Positions 46,603 to 57,600 of a DNA stretch of 64,000 nucleotides are shown in pieces. The translations under genes and the position numbers were made by a program. A model generated the notes under the pieces. The model searched no databases, was not told the DNA's origin, and worked only from the letters and a program-made list of their open reading frames with translations. Origin of the DNA: Guadua angustifolia (taxonomy: Eukaryota; Streptophyta; Magnoliopsida; Poales; Poaceae); the NCBI GenBank assembly GCA_036346375.1, contig CM070508.1, positions 15,618,852 to 15,682,851 of the forward strand. Direction: 5' to 3'. Every line of letters begins with the position of its first letter. Position 1 is the stretch's first letter.

Positions 46603-46841
46603 TGTTGTGAAACGTAGTCGTTCACCTGCAATCAACTAATCAATTTGCCAACGCAATCACAGCAACACAGGAAGGAGCACACAATATGGGGAGGAAAAAC
46701 TCTTCCGCTTTATTAGATTGATTTTTTTTACAAGAGGAATACCCAATATATAAAGAAAACACAAGAGATAAATTTGGATTCACCCATATGTAGAGATATT
46801 GTCTAACCGAATACGGTTACAAAACATCTTATTTCATAACA
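46603..46841 (-). repeat. copia 5' LTR (239 bp)
   Basis: It starts TGTTGTGAAACGTAGTCG and ends TTTCATAACA. It aligns along its length with 38984-39231 with many scattered differences. Confidence 0.8.
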
Positions 46842-47105
46842 TACCTTACTATTTTTATGATTATTTTGGGCAAGTCAAAGCATGCATGCATCATCCTTGC
46901 CCAATTTTTTCGTCTGGACCCAAAATGTGCTAATTTACATTTTGTGCCGACATGGGTAAAATTACTCTCTCTCTCTCTTACTGTAGATAGATGTTGTCTT
47001 CTATCTAACGTGAGCAGTCAAACTTTCAAAACTTTGATATTACTATGTACTATATAAGGTAATTACCGCACATGGAAATGATATAAAAAAATTGTCACTA
47101 ATTAG
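46842..47105. other. intergenic, no gene
   Basis: No coding signal. A CT microsatellite (CTCTCTCTCTCTCT) lies at about 46965-46978. Confidence 0.4.
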
Positions 47106-47632
47106 TACTCCCACCATTCTATTTCCCTGTCGTTTTAGGGCATGTTTGGATCCTTGGGCTAATTGTTAACTGGCTAAAAATTAGTCCTAATCCATCCAAA
47201 CAGGAAGGACTAATTTTTAGCCAACCTCTGAGCTAACAATTAGCCCAATAGCTAGTGAGAGTGAGCTAACAATTAGCCCATCCAAACAGGAAGACTAATA
47301 GGTGGGCTAATTTTTAGCTGGCTAATGGTAGAGCTAATTTTTAGCCAACTAACAGTTAGTCCTAGGCGATCCAAACATGACCTTAGAATGCGTAGCCTTG
47401 GTTTAAAAAAGAAAAAAGAATGCGTACCCAACTTTTTAATACTTTGACCACAAATGTACATACAAGCAGATTTGTCAATGAATATTATAGTAGTAGATTT
47501 GTATAAAAAGGGTACTCATACATCATTACACTCTTGACATTTTGTAACATATAATTAGAAAAACAATGGCCTTATACCTGTATTGAAGATTGTGCCTATG
47601 TTCAAAGGGATAAATAAAAAGGAACAGAAGTA
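47106..47632. mobile_element. Stowaway-like MITE carrying a nested Tourist
   Basis: TA at both outer edges, with TACTCCCACCATTCTATTT at the left and, inverted, TACTTCTGTTCCTTTTTAT at the right. Without the nested insertion it would be about 280 bp, a normal size. No coding capacity. Confidence 0.6.
47138..47382. mobile_element. Tourist (PIF/Harbinger) MITE, 245 bp
   Basis: It starts GGGCATGTTTGGATC and ends GATCCAAACATGACC, the typical Tourist TIR. TTA lies on both sides (47135-47137 and 47383-47385), the expected 3 bp duplication. The interior repeats GCTAATTTTTAGC-like motifs on both strands. It is inserted in a Stowaway-like MITE. Confidence 0.88.
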
Positions 47633-47666
47633 CTCTCTGTTGATTTTTATAGGACGTTGTTTGATT

Positions 47667-48392
47667 GGAAAATTTTGTTGATGTCATTGAAAAAGTGCGC
47701 AATTTTGGTTGCCATTAGTCCTTTAATCATTTTTACCACTAGTCTTTTCACTTTATTCAACTTTTGCCATTTCTGGTTGACCGTGAGAATGAACTAACGG
47801 GGGTTGGTTTTGGATATTTTTGCCCTCAGCTCAATGAAATTACCCCTCTTACAAATATTATTTAGTTTGGATGAAGTTTAAGTAAAATTTTGTCAAAAAT
47901 TTTTTATTCGAATTCTGCATGCTTCAAAATATTATACAGAATTTTTTAGAATTTTCCAAGTATTTTGCTATTTATTTGAAGCCATTTGAATTTTTGTAAT
48001 TAAATATAATTAGCAAAAAAACTTTAAAAATTCCAGAAAAATTCTATATAATAATTTAAAGCATGTAGAATGTTTCAAATAAATAGCAAAACTACTTGAT
48101 TTTTTTAAAAAAATCTGTATAATATTTTGAAGCTGTAGAATTGAAATAAAATATTTTTAACAAAATTTCACTTAAACTTTATTCAAATTAAATAATATTT
48201 GTAAGAAGGGTAATTCCATCAAGCTGAGAGCAAATGTCCAAAACCCACCCTGTTAGGTCAAACTCATGATCAACTGACGGAAATGGCAAAAGATGATAAA
48301 GTGAAAAGACTAGTGCCAAAAATGAAATGACGGAAAGACTAGTGGTATAACCAAAATTCCATACTTTTTCAGTGGCTTCAGCAAATTTTTCC
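47667..48392. mobile_element. long-inverted-repeat element, ~726 bp
   Basis: The two outer ~230 bp are inverted copies, for example CACTAGTCTTTTCACTTTAT at the left, and its complement near 48300. The ends are GGAAAATTTTG and, inverted, GGAAAAATTTGC. The flanks TTGTTTGAT (47657-47665) and TTATTTGAA (48393-48401) agree at 7 of 9 positions, which suits a Mutator-like 9 bp duplication. The middle is very AT-rich. Non-coding. Confidence 0.65.
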
Positions 48393-49641
48393 TTATTTGA
48401 ATTAACACGGTTACTAAAATTAAACTTTGACCGCTAATATCTCTAACGGTATATAGCGCTAATTATAACTACAAAATCAAAACTACATGACAGTACATTC
48501 AAAATACAAGTCTAAAGGCGTCACCTTCGTGTCACTAAAAACCTCTATATTGTTATCTAATTGTTATTAAGTACTACAAAGTTTGAGCGGCAGGTGCCTT
48601 ACAAAACCAGAGCAATTCCGTACAATCATGCTACCATCTAATTTCCACTGACATAAAACATTAGAGAAACAAATAGCCAAAAAAAGATCCATCCGTCCGT
48701 CCATGGTTTGCTCGCCTACTATCCGGATGGTCAAGCACTCGTCCCCGCCGCGCTGCAAACTTCTCCATTTGGTACGCGATATTTCTCCGGCGCCGTCCGG
48801 ATTTGGCTCCCGTTGTCCTCGAGCTGACGTGTTGTTCAATGTTTTTTCCACGTTGCAAGGTACACTGCTGCTCTTCTCCCGGGTCGGGCACGCATGTGGA
48901 TTACTCTCGTTTAACGGTGAATGGAATGGTGAGAGGCCGACCTGTCGTCTTAGACGACGGTTTGACGTCTTTACGCTGGCGTGGACAATCCAGGTAGTCT
49001 TAAGTCTTAACTCTTAAGCATGTATCAGTAGCAGACTAGTAGTATCGGCTGTTGAAAGCATACGTAAGTTGTCCGTCTTTTTCTACCCGCTTTAAATTTT
49101 CATGTGAATTGTTTGGTTCATGCAACCTAACTTAATATGGTATAAGAGATGAGGTCCAAATTTGGTTGGAGCAATTAAAAAAATTATATAACACTTCTAT
49201 TTTACATCTTAGGCCTGAGAGAACATACAAGTGAGAGAAAATGTTGAAGTACAAGCGAAATAGCGAATTTATCTATTTTTCCTCCTTGGTTTGAGCTTTT
49301 GGGTCAACTGGCCATACAACTCAATAGTGCTTTGTAGGAGAAAGAAGCATAGCAGATTCTAGTACCGGATCTCAAAACTAGGTTGGTAAATTTTTGACTC
49401 AATGCCAGCTTGGAGGCACTTTGGGTGATTGATACTCAAAACTAGGTTGGTAAACTTCCTACCATGTAGATGGCCAGGGGATTGTGATGTGCAGTGTTAC
49501 ATCATCATTACCTGAATTAAGCATAACTAATTAACTGTGTATAAGCATGCGATTCCGAGTTGGTAACTCAAGTTCATGTACTCTGCCAATCGACCCTAGT
49601 TTTGAAAGACTGAAACATTAATTTTTCAAGCTGCTTGTGCT
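48393..49641. other. intergenic, no recognised gene
   Basis: 48430-48590 resembles MITE interior sequence. 48570-49010 is more GC-rich, and short frames occur on both strands, but none has a recognisable motif. The rest is AT-rich with no element ends recognised. Confidence 0.35.
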
Positions 49642-51118
49642 CAGGGATTCAAATTTCATTTAGAGAAAAATACCGGTATGACCGAAATCCGAAATTTCGG
49701 TGAAATTTTGATATTTTAGATAAATTTTGGTTGAAATTTAAAAATCCAAATTCAAATCCGGTCCGTTTCCCACAAAAAAAAAATCCGAATTTCAGCAAAA
49801 TTTACCGAAATTTCCAGCGAAATTGCTGAAATTTTGGTCGTTTTGCACTAGCTAAAAAGTGGGACAAACGATAACGAAATTTTTTTAAATTTTTTCTGGA
49901 GAGTCCTGAAACATTGAAAATATTTTCATAAAAATTTCAGATGATTATCAATTTAACATTGCTACTGTCCTGATAAAACGCTGACCGACAAGTTTGAACC
50001 AAATGAAAATTGGAACAAACAAGATTATAAAATTTTAAATTTTTTTGTGAATGGTCCTCACACATACATAATATTCTCATAAAATTTTAAGATGATCATC
50101 AAGCATCATAAATTTTTAAAAATTTGAACAGTGCTACTGTCTTGTTAAAAGGCTTACAAGCAAACTTGAACGAAATGAAAAATTATCCAAACCACATTAT
50201 AAAATTTTGAAATTTTGTGGATGGTCCTGATGTATAATTAATGGTTAAATAAAATTTTTATATGATGATTATGCTTAAATAATTTTTAAAAATTCTGACA
50301 GTGCTACGTCCTGATAAAAGCTCGATGATCAACACATAGATTTGCTTTTGCAATAAAAAATGGTTTAAAATTTTTGAAACTTTTACATAAGGGTGATAAG
50401 GAAATGCTTAATATCTCATAAACATTTTAAATCATTATCACGCTCTAGTGATTTTATAAAATTCTTACAAGGCACAGTACCATTTATGTTCTTTCTCTTT
50501 TTGATTGTTGAAATATAATATAACAAATGAAGTTTAGTGCTTACATAGATTTGATTGAGCAAACAAAAAAATTTAAATTTTTTTCAAAATTCTATATAAT
50601 GGTACTCAGGCAATTATTAATCTCTCATAAAAAGTTTATAACATGATCACACTCAAGAAAATTTATAAAATTCTAACAAGGTAACTATCCCAATTATGTT
50701 CATTCAGTCTTTTATTTTTTAAAGATAACAAATGAAGTTCAATTATTGTGAAAATTTAATGTATTATTTTAAACTGCTCAAGATACTATCATAAAATTTT
50801 AAGCTCATTATCAAGCTTATAAAATTTTATAAAAATCTAATAGTGTTTCTGCCAAAATTTTAAAATGTCATAAAAATTCGGGTTTTCAATAAATTATCGT
50901 AGAAGATGACTTTCTTATGGGTTATTGGGCAAAATCCGGTCATATCTAGCCCTAAAAGTTCAAAATTTGGCAAAAATTCATGAAATTTAGCCGAAAAAAT
51001 GAAATTATTGTAGGAATTCCAAATTTTTTTATTCAACCGGTAGTTTAGATTTCGTAGAGGCCCAAAATCCAAAATTTCAGTGAAAATTCACTGAAATTTG
51101 GTGAAAATTGGAACCCTG
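49642..51118 (+). mobile_element. AT-rich CAGGG-ended repeat, copy 2
   Basis: It starts CAGGGATTCAAATTTC and ends TTGGAACCCTG and is colinear with copy 1. TTGTGC lies next to both ends (49635-49640 with one extra T before the element, and 51119-51124), a likely target duplication. CCGAAATTTCGG motifs sit near the ends. Non-coding. A hAT-like origin is inference. Confidence 0.65.
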
Positions 51119-51248
51119 TTGTGCCACGGCACAGACGCACAGTAGGATTGCTGTGGTGGTCGGTGGTGGACCGTGGACTAGTGTTAGCGTATCCTGTCCG
51201 CAAACGTTGTTCCACAGATCCGATCATAAGAGTAGCATCCCAATAGAA
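51119..51248. other. short spacer
   Basis: 130 bases between the AT-rich repeat and the Helitron terminus. It is moderately GC-rich with no recognised feature. Confidence 0.4.
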
Positions 51249-51595
51249 CTAGTTCAGTGCCCGTACGTTGCTACGGAAAATAAAATTAGTAATAAAACAT
51301 AAAGATCAAGTAATAATAGAAAATTTTGCTACAAGATCGAACATCATTTCTTTCAATTACAAAAGTTTTTATGATTTCTCCTCCGACATGAATAAAAACC
51401 AAATATATTGTATATAGCACATAAGGTATTCATGACATTAGATCATATCAGAATTGATATTCTTGGTATACGTTCCGAAAATTTTGAAAATAAAGTTACA
51501 TTGCAACACAACTTGGAGACGATGACTGAAAAAAGCTACACACACTGAAAAGACTGGCTTATATAGTGAGCGATTCTGGTTCAAAAGACTGGCTT

Positions 51596-51982
51596 TCAAT
51601 AGAAATTACAATTATCTGATAAGTTCAGTTGTAACAAATCAAGAGATTGACGATAAGTGCTACGGCCATGGTCGGTGTAGTCCATGTTGGCATGGTGCGC
51701 ATTCTCAATGATCTCCTGCGTGTCATACGCCGTGTACCCCAGGAATATCAATAGGCCAAAGTAAACCTGCAGTGCAAATCACACGTCTACCATCGTTCAG
51801 CCCAAAAGATAACTATATACGCATGTTTTGATCATTGGATGACAAAAACAAAAGTTGTAGTATGTATCTCACTTCAAACATGAAGCCGCTAATGGAGTGG
51901 CCAAAGATAGACGTGGCAAACTGTAGCCAAAGCAGGATCGAGAGGCCTAAGGAGAGCAAGCTGCTGAGGTAGGCGATCCTCA
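51596..51982 (-). pseudogene. Bax inhibitor-1 (BI-1) exon fragments
   Basis: Exon A (about 51873-51982) encodes LGLSILLWLQFATSIFGHS and ends SGFMFE at a GTGAGA donor. Exon B starts at 51766 after CTGCAG with VYFGLLIFLGYTAYDTQEII and continues ENAHHANMDYTDHG. These are the fifth and sixth membrane segments of BI-1, an ER membrane cell-death suppressor of the TMBIM family. The phase-0 junction is preserved, but after DYTDHG the sequence leaves the family, loses the last membrane segment and C-terminal tail, and stops at about 51596. The N-terminal exons are missing. It is a captured fragment inside the Helitron, not a working gene. Confidence 0.82.
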
Positions 51983-52090
51983 CAAAATAAAATTATCTAA
52001 TCTGACTTCTAACAAAAATTACAATTATCTGATAAGTTCAGTTGTAACAAACCGAGAGATTGGTGGAGAGTGTTATAGCCACGGTCGATG
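51605..52090. repeat. direct repeat around the BI-1 exons
   Basis: 51605-51680 and 52017-52090 share ACAATTATCTGATAAGTTCA and the following GTTGTAACAAA...GAGATTG...GCCA(C/T)GGTCG. The second copy lies upstream of exon A on the minus strand, so exon B's 3' junction sequence flanks the captured segment on both sides. Confidence 0.7.
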
Positions 52091-52111
52091 GTAGGCACCC
52101 CGGCGGCCATC

Positions 52112-52555
52112 CAGATCGAGGGCGTGGGGTCTTGAGGCTATGCCCGCCTCACCGCTGCTTTCCCATGCAGCCCCCTTCAGAAGCCGCGGATACTGGAGAG
52201 GAGTCTCGCGGACGGTGACAAGACCAGCACCAAGCGCCAGGGTTCAGGTGTGAACCCGAACCCACGCTAGGAAAGCAGCGAGGTCGTAGATGCTGTAGCG
52301 AGAAGAGCCAGGAGGACTGAAGCGGAGTGGATGGGGTCTTGTGGTTGCACCCGCCTCGCCGTTGCTTGTCCGCGCTACCCTCTTCGAAAGCCGTAGATAC
52401 TGGAGAGGAGTCCCGCAGACGACGGCAGGGCCAGCACTAAGCACGTGGGCTCGAGTGTGAACGTGAACCTGTGCGCCAGGAAAGTAGTGAGGCTGTGGAT
52501 GCCGTTGCAAGAAGAGGCAAGAGGATTGAAGTCGAGCAGAGCAGCGCCACACCGT
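52112..52555. repeat. tandem duplication, ~225 bp units
   Basis: Two units (about 52112-52330 and 52337-52555) share GTGGGGTCTTG/ATGGGGTCTTG starts and GATACTGGAGAGGAGTC in the middle, with scattered differences. GC-rich, with unknown function; possibly another captured gene piece. Confidence 0.65.
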
Positions 52556-52887
52556 GAAGGGGTGAGCCCGAGGCGAACAGGAGAGCACGCAACATGATAC
52601 TTGCCATGGTCATGCCCCTACTCGTGCGGTGGCAATGGGAGAGAGGTTGAGAGGAAGCAACAGATTTGGAGAACCGAGGAGAGAGAACACAACGAGAAAG
52701 ATGACTCGCAGTTTACTAATGACTGTGGCGAGGAATTCACTATTTTATAACTAACAGGTAGGACAAGGGGTTTGTGGGACCGCGTTGTCATTGATGTGAC
52801 TGGAAAAAGGTAAGGGATAGTATGATTGGAGTGGTGAGAGTAAAGAACAGACGACCACCACCAACTCTTAACTATAAGTAGCAGAGA

Positions 52888-53569
52888 TTTGGGAATTGCT
52901 AAAGGCAGCGTGCCTGATGTCAGATCTGACATCCAGGTTGACCAAACAGCAGACATCCCGTATCACAAAAGAACTCATGTCAGATCACTAATCAAAGGCA
53001 TGTTTAAGTACCATTATTAGTTCCCAATTAAACAGGTAAACAGAAGGATTTTGGTTGCGACGACTCTGAAGTCTGAACTTGCCTGGACATCACGCCGCCA
53101 TGTACCTGGACATCACGACGCCATGTATCTGAACTTGTCTAGATAGACGTGCAACGACGCAGAAGTAAATGAGGATTGGGAAGCACGAGGAGGAGGAGGT
53201 CATGTTTATTTGCTCGAGGAGGCCTGCATCCGCATTACGTCAAACGGTTTCAAGTTCCTGGTTTGCCTGTTCAAGCGATTTGTACGGAGCAACTTAAAAA
53301 CTTCAGATCATGGAGAGAAACGGAGAAACGCAAGGTCTGTCTTCAAAAGTTGTTAGGTTTTAGATGCAGACACATATACAAAAAGAAGACACATAATTTT
53401 ATATGAAAACTCTTACAGAAAAAACTATATATAGAAGATGAAAATTCACTATTTCGATTCAAATTTTATATGTAAAAAGGGATTGGCATATATAGCCAAA
53501 AAGAATCTGAAATTTGGAAAGATAAGATTTGTTGGAAGATATGGATGTTGAGGAATCTGGAAATATCTC
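52888..53569. other. intergenic, no gene
   Basis: A short duplicated phrase (CTGGACATCACGNCGCCATGTA) lies at about 53082-53130. No coding region was recognised. Confidence 0.35.
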
Positions 53570-54691
53570 TAACAAACTTCTCTTTAACTCAAAATCCATA
53601 ATAAATTGTCTCTATAAAAATCCAAAGGAAAATTAAGCATCATAAATGCCAACCAAGTCAAGATAATATTTGAACTTAGTATTTGAAAGTGTCTTAGTCA
53701 GCATATCTACATGATTTTCATCAGTATATATCTTTCCTACAACAACTTGTCCTTCAACAACAACATCACGAATAAAGTGGTACATGATATCAATGTGCTT
53801 GGTCTTAGAATGGTATATATCATTCTTTGTCAAACAAATAGCGTTCTGACTATCACAATAAACAGTAAGAGTATCATGTCTAATGGTTCAGAAACCAGAC
53901 ATCGCAACCAAATAGCTTCTTTAACGTCTTTAGAAGCTAAAACATACCCCGCTTCAGTATTAGAAAGAGCGGCAATAGGCTGTAAGGATGCTTTTAACTG
54001 ACTACAAAACCATATAAATAAAAGATATATCCAAAAATTGACTTTCCTTTATTAAGATCACCAACATAATCAAAATCAACAAACCCAAAAATATCATTTG
54101 TCTTCACTTTATTCTTATCAAATATCAAGCCAAAATTAGAAGTGCCTTTCAAATAACAAAGAATCCACTTAATTGCATTCCAATGCTCTTTACCAGGATT
54201 ATACATAAATCTGCTAACAACACTTACAGGATGAGCTAAATATGATCTGGTGCAAATCATAGAATACATCAGATTACCAATTGCACTAGAGTAAGAAACA
54301 CGAGATATATAGTCTTTTCTTCTTCATTAATAGGATACTGACTTGAAGATAATTTAAAAAGTGAGGCAAAAGGTGTAGAAACAGGTTTGCAATCATTGAA
54401 ATTAAATCTGTCAAGTACCTTCTCAATATAATTTTTCTGAGATAAAAATGATGTACCAGCTTTGTGATCACGCTGAATTTCCATCCCAAGAATTTTCTTA
54501 GTTGGACCAAGATTTTTCATCTCAAACTCATGAATAAGTTGAGTCTTCAATTGTTTAATCAATGACTTGCCATGAGAAGCAATAAGTATATCATCAACAT
54601 AGAGTATCAAATAAACAAAAGAATCATTTGCAAACTGTTTAAAGTAAACACATTTATCATAATTGCTGTGAGAATACTGTTGTGCAATCAC
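53570..54691 (-). mobile_element. copia (Tork-like) 3' fragment
   Basis: The minus strand keeps the second half of RT with FVYLILYVDDILIAS (catalytic YVDD) and LGPTKKILGMEIQRD, then a linker with NCLP-like FNFNDCKPVSTPFA. RNase H follows in a second frame: MICTRSYLAHPVSVVSRFM, GFVDFDYVGDLNKGKSI. A last piece is HSKTKHIDIMYHFIRDVVVE and ADMLTK-like VDMLTKTLSNTKF. A purine tract and a TGTTAGAGATATTTCC start at about 53570 suggest the beginning of the 3' LTR. The 5' part is missing; the break lies near 54691. It is a different copia lineage from the two others in the window. Confidence 0.75.
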
Positions 54692-54891
54692 GATGCAAAA
54701 TTTAGCGCGCTACAGACATTTGATCCCAGGGCACAATGGAAAAGAGAAACGTGAGCTACATGGTTTAATAATCTAGCTATTTGTTCAGTATGAGGTAGTA
54801 CTGTTGTTTACCGTTCAAACTTGAAGAACCATAGTTCTAATTCAATTAGAAGTTTCGGCCCTAAAAAAATGAAGAAAGAGCGAAACTAGAC
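54692..54891. other. short spacer incl. L1 target
   Basis: No gene recognised. The right end (54880-54891) is the left copy of the L1 target duplication. Confidence 0.4.
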
Positions 54892-56045
54892 TTTTTTTTT
54901 TTGAATCTGGAAGACTTTATTAATTTCAAGAAGGTTACATCGAGAAGATACAATTCCTTGAAATATCTCCCGGCCTCTGCTTTCAAAAAAGCACACAACC
55001 CAAAAACCAAAAAAAAAACACACACACACACACACCCTAGTGACTATCAATTCGAAGACTACGTCGCCACCCATGCGCCTGGGAGAAGAAATCCTTGGCC
55101 ACCTGTATCAACCGTTGCGAAACCTCCACCATAATAGTTCGCAAGTCTGATTTCTGCAGCACAGCCCAAGTACGTAGCCAATGGGAAGTAGCATAAATAA
55201 CCTGCAGTGGAGATGAGATCGATTTCTTTTTAAATACCACATCATTCCTGTTTAACCAAATAGACCAACAAATGATTGTGGCCCCTAGTAAAACGACATT
55301 TTTAAGCCCCTTCTCAAAACGACCTAACCAACTCCCAAACATATTGGAAACACTGAAAGGTCTAGAAAATCCAAAAGCTAGGTACAAAAATCCCCATACC
55401 ATTCGAGCAAATCGATAATGAAAAAATAAGTGCGTAATTGTTTCCATTTTGTGACAAAAGCAACATATTGTACTTCCTTGCCAATTGCGTTTGGCCAAGT
55501 TGTCCTTAGTCAGGATAACTCCTCTTCGAAGATACCACAAAAACACCTTGATTTTTAGGGGCGCTTTTAACTTCCATAAACGTTTATTCAGATTAACAAT
55601 ATCACATTTAATCAAAGCTAAATAATGAGATTTCACTGAGAACTGTCCTGATTGGCACAAGTTCCAGCGAAATTCATCATCATCCTGTGTCAACTGTAAA
55701 TTGGTGATGCGTGAAAGCAAATTATTCCACTCCACCAACTTGGAACCAATCAAAGACCTTCTCCAAGGAATATTAGGATTAGAAGACATAAGCACTTCAG
55801 CAATAGTTATGTTTTTTTCCCTTGTAATACTATATAACCCAGGATACTGCTCTTTTAAAGGGCAATTTCCGAGCCAGCTGTCTTCCCAAAATCTCACTTG
55901 TGATCCATTATTGATTTTAAAAGTACCAAAACGAAGGAAATCTCGTTTTACTTTCATTAAATTGGACCAGAAATGCGAATCTCCTGGCTTCCACTCGACT
56001 TGTACCAACGATTTGGACCCAAAGTACTTATTTCTAATGCGAAAT
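54892..56045 (-). mobile_element. short 5'-truncated L1 LINE, 1154 bp
   Basis: Poly(A) at the 3' end appears as a T run at 54892-54901 on the plus strand. A perfect duplication GCGAAACTAGAC lies at 54880-54891 and 56046-56057. The body is the C-terminal end of ORF2, in one open frame of over 300 codons: HFWSNLMKVKRDFLRFG, RFWEDSWLG, LWKLKAPLKIKVFLWYLRRG, CCFCHKMETITHLFF and IICWSIWLNRNDVVFKK, ending SLRIDSH. RT itself is lost. The open frame and exact duplication suggest a recent insertion. It belongs to a different L1 subfamily from 24239-27385. Confidence 0.9.
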
Positions 56046-56949
56046 GCGAAACTAGACTTACACGCACAAATAAAAAAAGGCTTCGCCAAACACATGGCAA
56101 GTTTCTTCTATCTTTCCATCTCATGGCATACGATGGAAAGGGCAGACCAGCAGATGGCTTGCTATTGTTTATTATGATCAGTCGGTCAAACGCGGTTGGA
56201 AGTAGAAACTCCAAATTGGTAGATTTCTTAGCGCCGACGGATACAATATCAAAAGCTTCATTTACATTACTTTTTTGACACCACCACTCCATGCTTGCTT
56301 GTCCTCTAAAGCAAGCATTCGTTATCCCTGACAAAGGCACTGTTGTTCCATCGATTTACATGCCAGGAGGACTCTTGCACACACGCGGCTAAAGTATAGG
56401 TCAAAAAAGCCTGCAATTGGAGGGCCCTATTCATGGAAATTTAAGACATTTGAGGAGATTATATAGATGCGCCGCTCGTACTAGAAGATGATCAACCGTT
56501 GCTTTAAACCATCTCACAGGATAAGGTGTTTTCTGAGTCATAAAACTGATAGCACTCAATCTAAAAACGAGAAAGCAAAAGAGTGTTGTTGATCACGAGT
56601 ATATTGCGTACATTTTCTCAACAACTTAAAGCTCTTGATTGTAACTTTACGTGTATCGGAGAGGCTCCGAGTTTGAGACATGCTGGTTGGACCTGGTTGA
56701 CATAATTTTAAGAAAAAATTAATTACAGTTTACTTCGAGTCCACTCAAAAGCTCGGTGGATCCTAAACTTGGGAGAGAGTGTTTTGGATAGTGCTTCTAT
56801 ACATTACACTCCTAATAATTTGCATAAATATTAAAGCAATCGAAAGGGTAAGTAATCACAATTTATCATTTATTTATGCTTTAATATTTGTACAACTTTG
56901 AAATAGTGATACATGGAAGCACCTCCTTAGATTGTATTCCTGATTTTTT
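56046..56949. other. intergenic, possible minus-strand relic
   Basis: A minus-strand frame at about 56340-56060 reads LSGITNACFRGQASMEWWCQ and VSVGAKKSTNLEFLLPTAFD. It looks protein-like but I do not recognise it. The rest is AT-rich without clear features. Confidence 0.3.
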
Positions 56950-57600
56950 TTAATAATACATACTTTAAAATTTTTTACAGAAATAATACATCAAACAATG
57001 ATAGAAATAGACCTCTATCACCTTTTTGAATGGCAATAGAGTCTCTGTTGCTAATCGAAATAACAATGTTTATTATGACGACATAGACTCCGGCACCATT
57101 TCAACCAACGACGGTGTAAAAACGGATCATCAATTAAAACGGTGACACATGTCTCCATGCCCTCGATCATATACCTTGCCATTTGTACCATAGGAGTAGC
57201 CTGCAAACTCTACACACCATGTAATTCATAGATTTATTACGAAATGCTATGTTAGGACTTCATCCAGTTTGTTTACACAAAATACATCACTTAACATCGT
57301 TACATGCATACAACAAACTCCTTAGATACGCGATAGAAAGAGCAAATTGTTGTATCCTTCTGTTAAGGAAAATATTACTCTATTTCAGCTCATGGTTAAT
57401 TTCGGTGTTTCTTTCTTTCTAAAATCCATGTGAACTAATTTATAATATTTTTATTTCTATAAAATTTATACAAGGCTCTGTCGCCATCTCAATTGGCGGC
57501 AAAGGTTCTGTCCATCTTTCATTTGGTCACCGATTCAAATGATGCCAGATGATCTATCATCAATCCAAATGGAGACAAAGATCCTCGCTGGACACCACAT
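56950..57600. repeat. degraded TCGCC-palindrome foldback relics
   Basis: Scattered degenerate units such as TCGCCATCTCAATTGGCGGC (about 57480) and GTCACCGATTCAAATGATGCC resemble the palindrome clusters at 7680-8090 and 22292-22860. The AT-rich edges with TTTAATAATACATACTTT recall the foldback ends. Too decayed for exact borders. Confidence 0.4.

Larger units (their letters stand above)
38984..46841 (-). mobile_element. old full-length copia retrotransposon
   Basis: LTRs at 38984-39231 and 46603-46841 are recognisably homologous but clearly diverged. Flanks TGCCT (38979-38983) and TACCT (46842-46846) form a 5 bp duplication with one change. The PBS next to the 5' LTR reads GTTATCAGCATGAAACTC on the minus strand, the half-tRNA-Met type common in copia. 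A G-rich tract on the minus strand abuts the 3' LTR (39232-39243). The coding order gag, integrase, RT, RNase H is copia. The frame is full of stops. The element also contains a hAT MITE and an unusual GC-rich leader. Confidence 0.85.
51249..52887 (-). mobile_element. Helitron carrying captured gene fragments, 1639 bp
   Basis: Read on the minus strand it begins TCTCTGCTACTTATAGTTAA at 52887 and ends GCACTGAACTAG at 51249. The CTAG end is preceded by a hairpin, CCGTA-GCAACG-TACGG, about 12 bases upstream. The base before the start is A and the base after the end is T, the Helitron AT target, with no duplication. The interior holds two spliced-type exons of a Bax inhibitor-1 gene and a ~225 bp tandem duplication. 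No Rep/helicase is encoded, so it is non-autonomous. Confidence 0.8.

Noticed and set aside
52618..52956. 112-codon minus ORF near the Helitron 5' end
   Set aside because: No domain. It crosses the Helitron boundary at 52887, so it cannot be a native gene.
55018..55035. CA microsatellite as a functional site
   Set aside because: A short dinucleotide run inside the 3' end of the L1; no sign of function.
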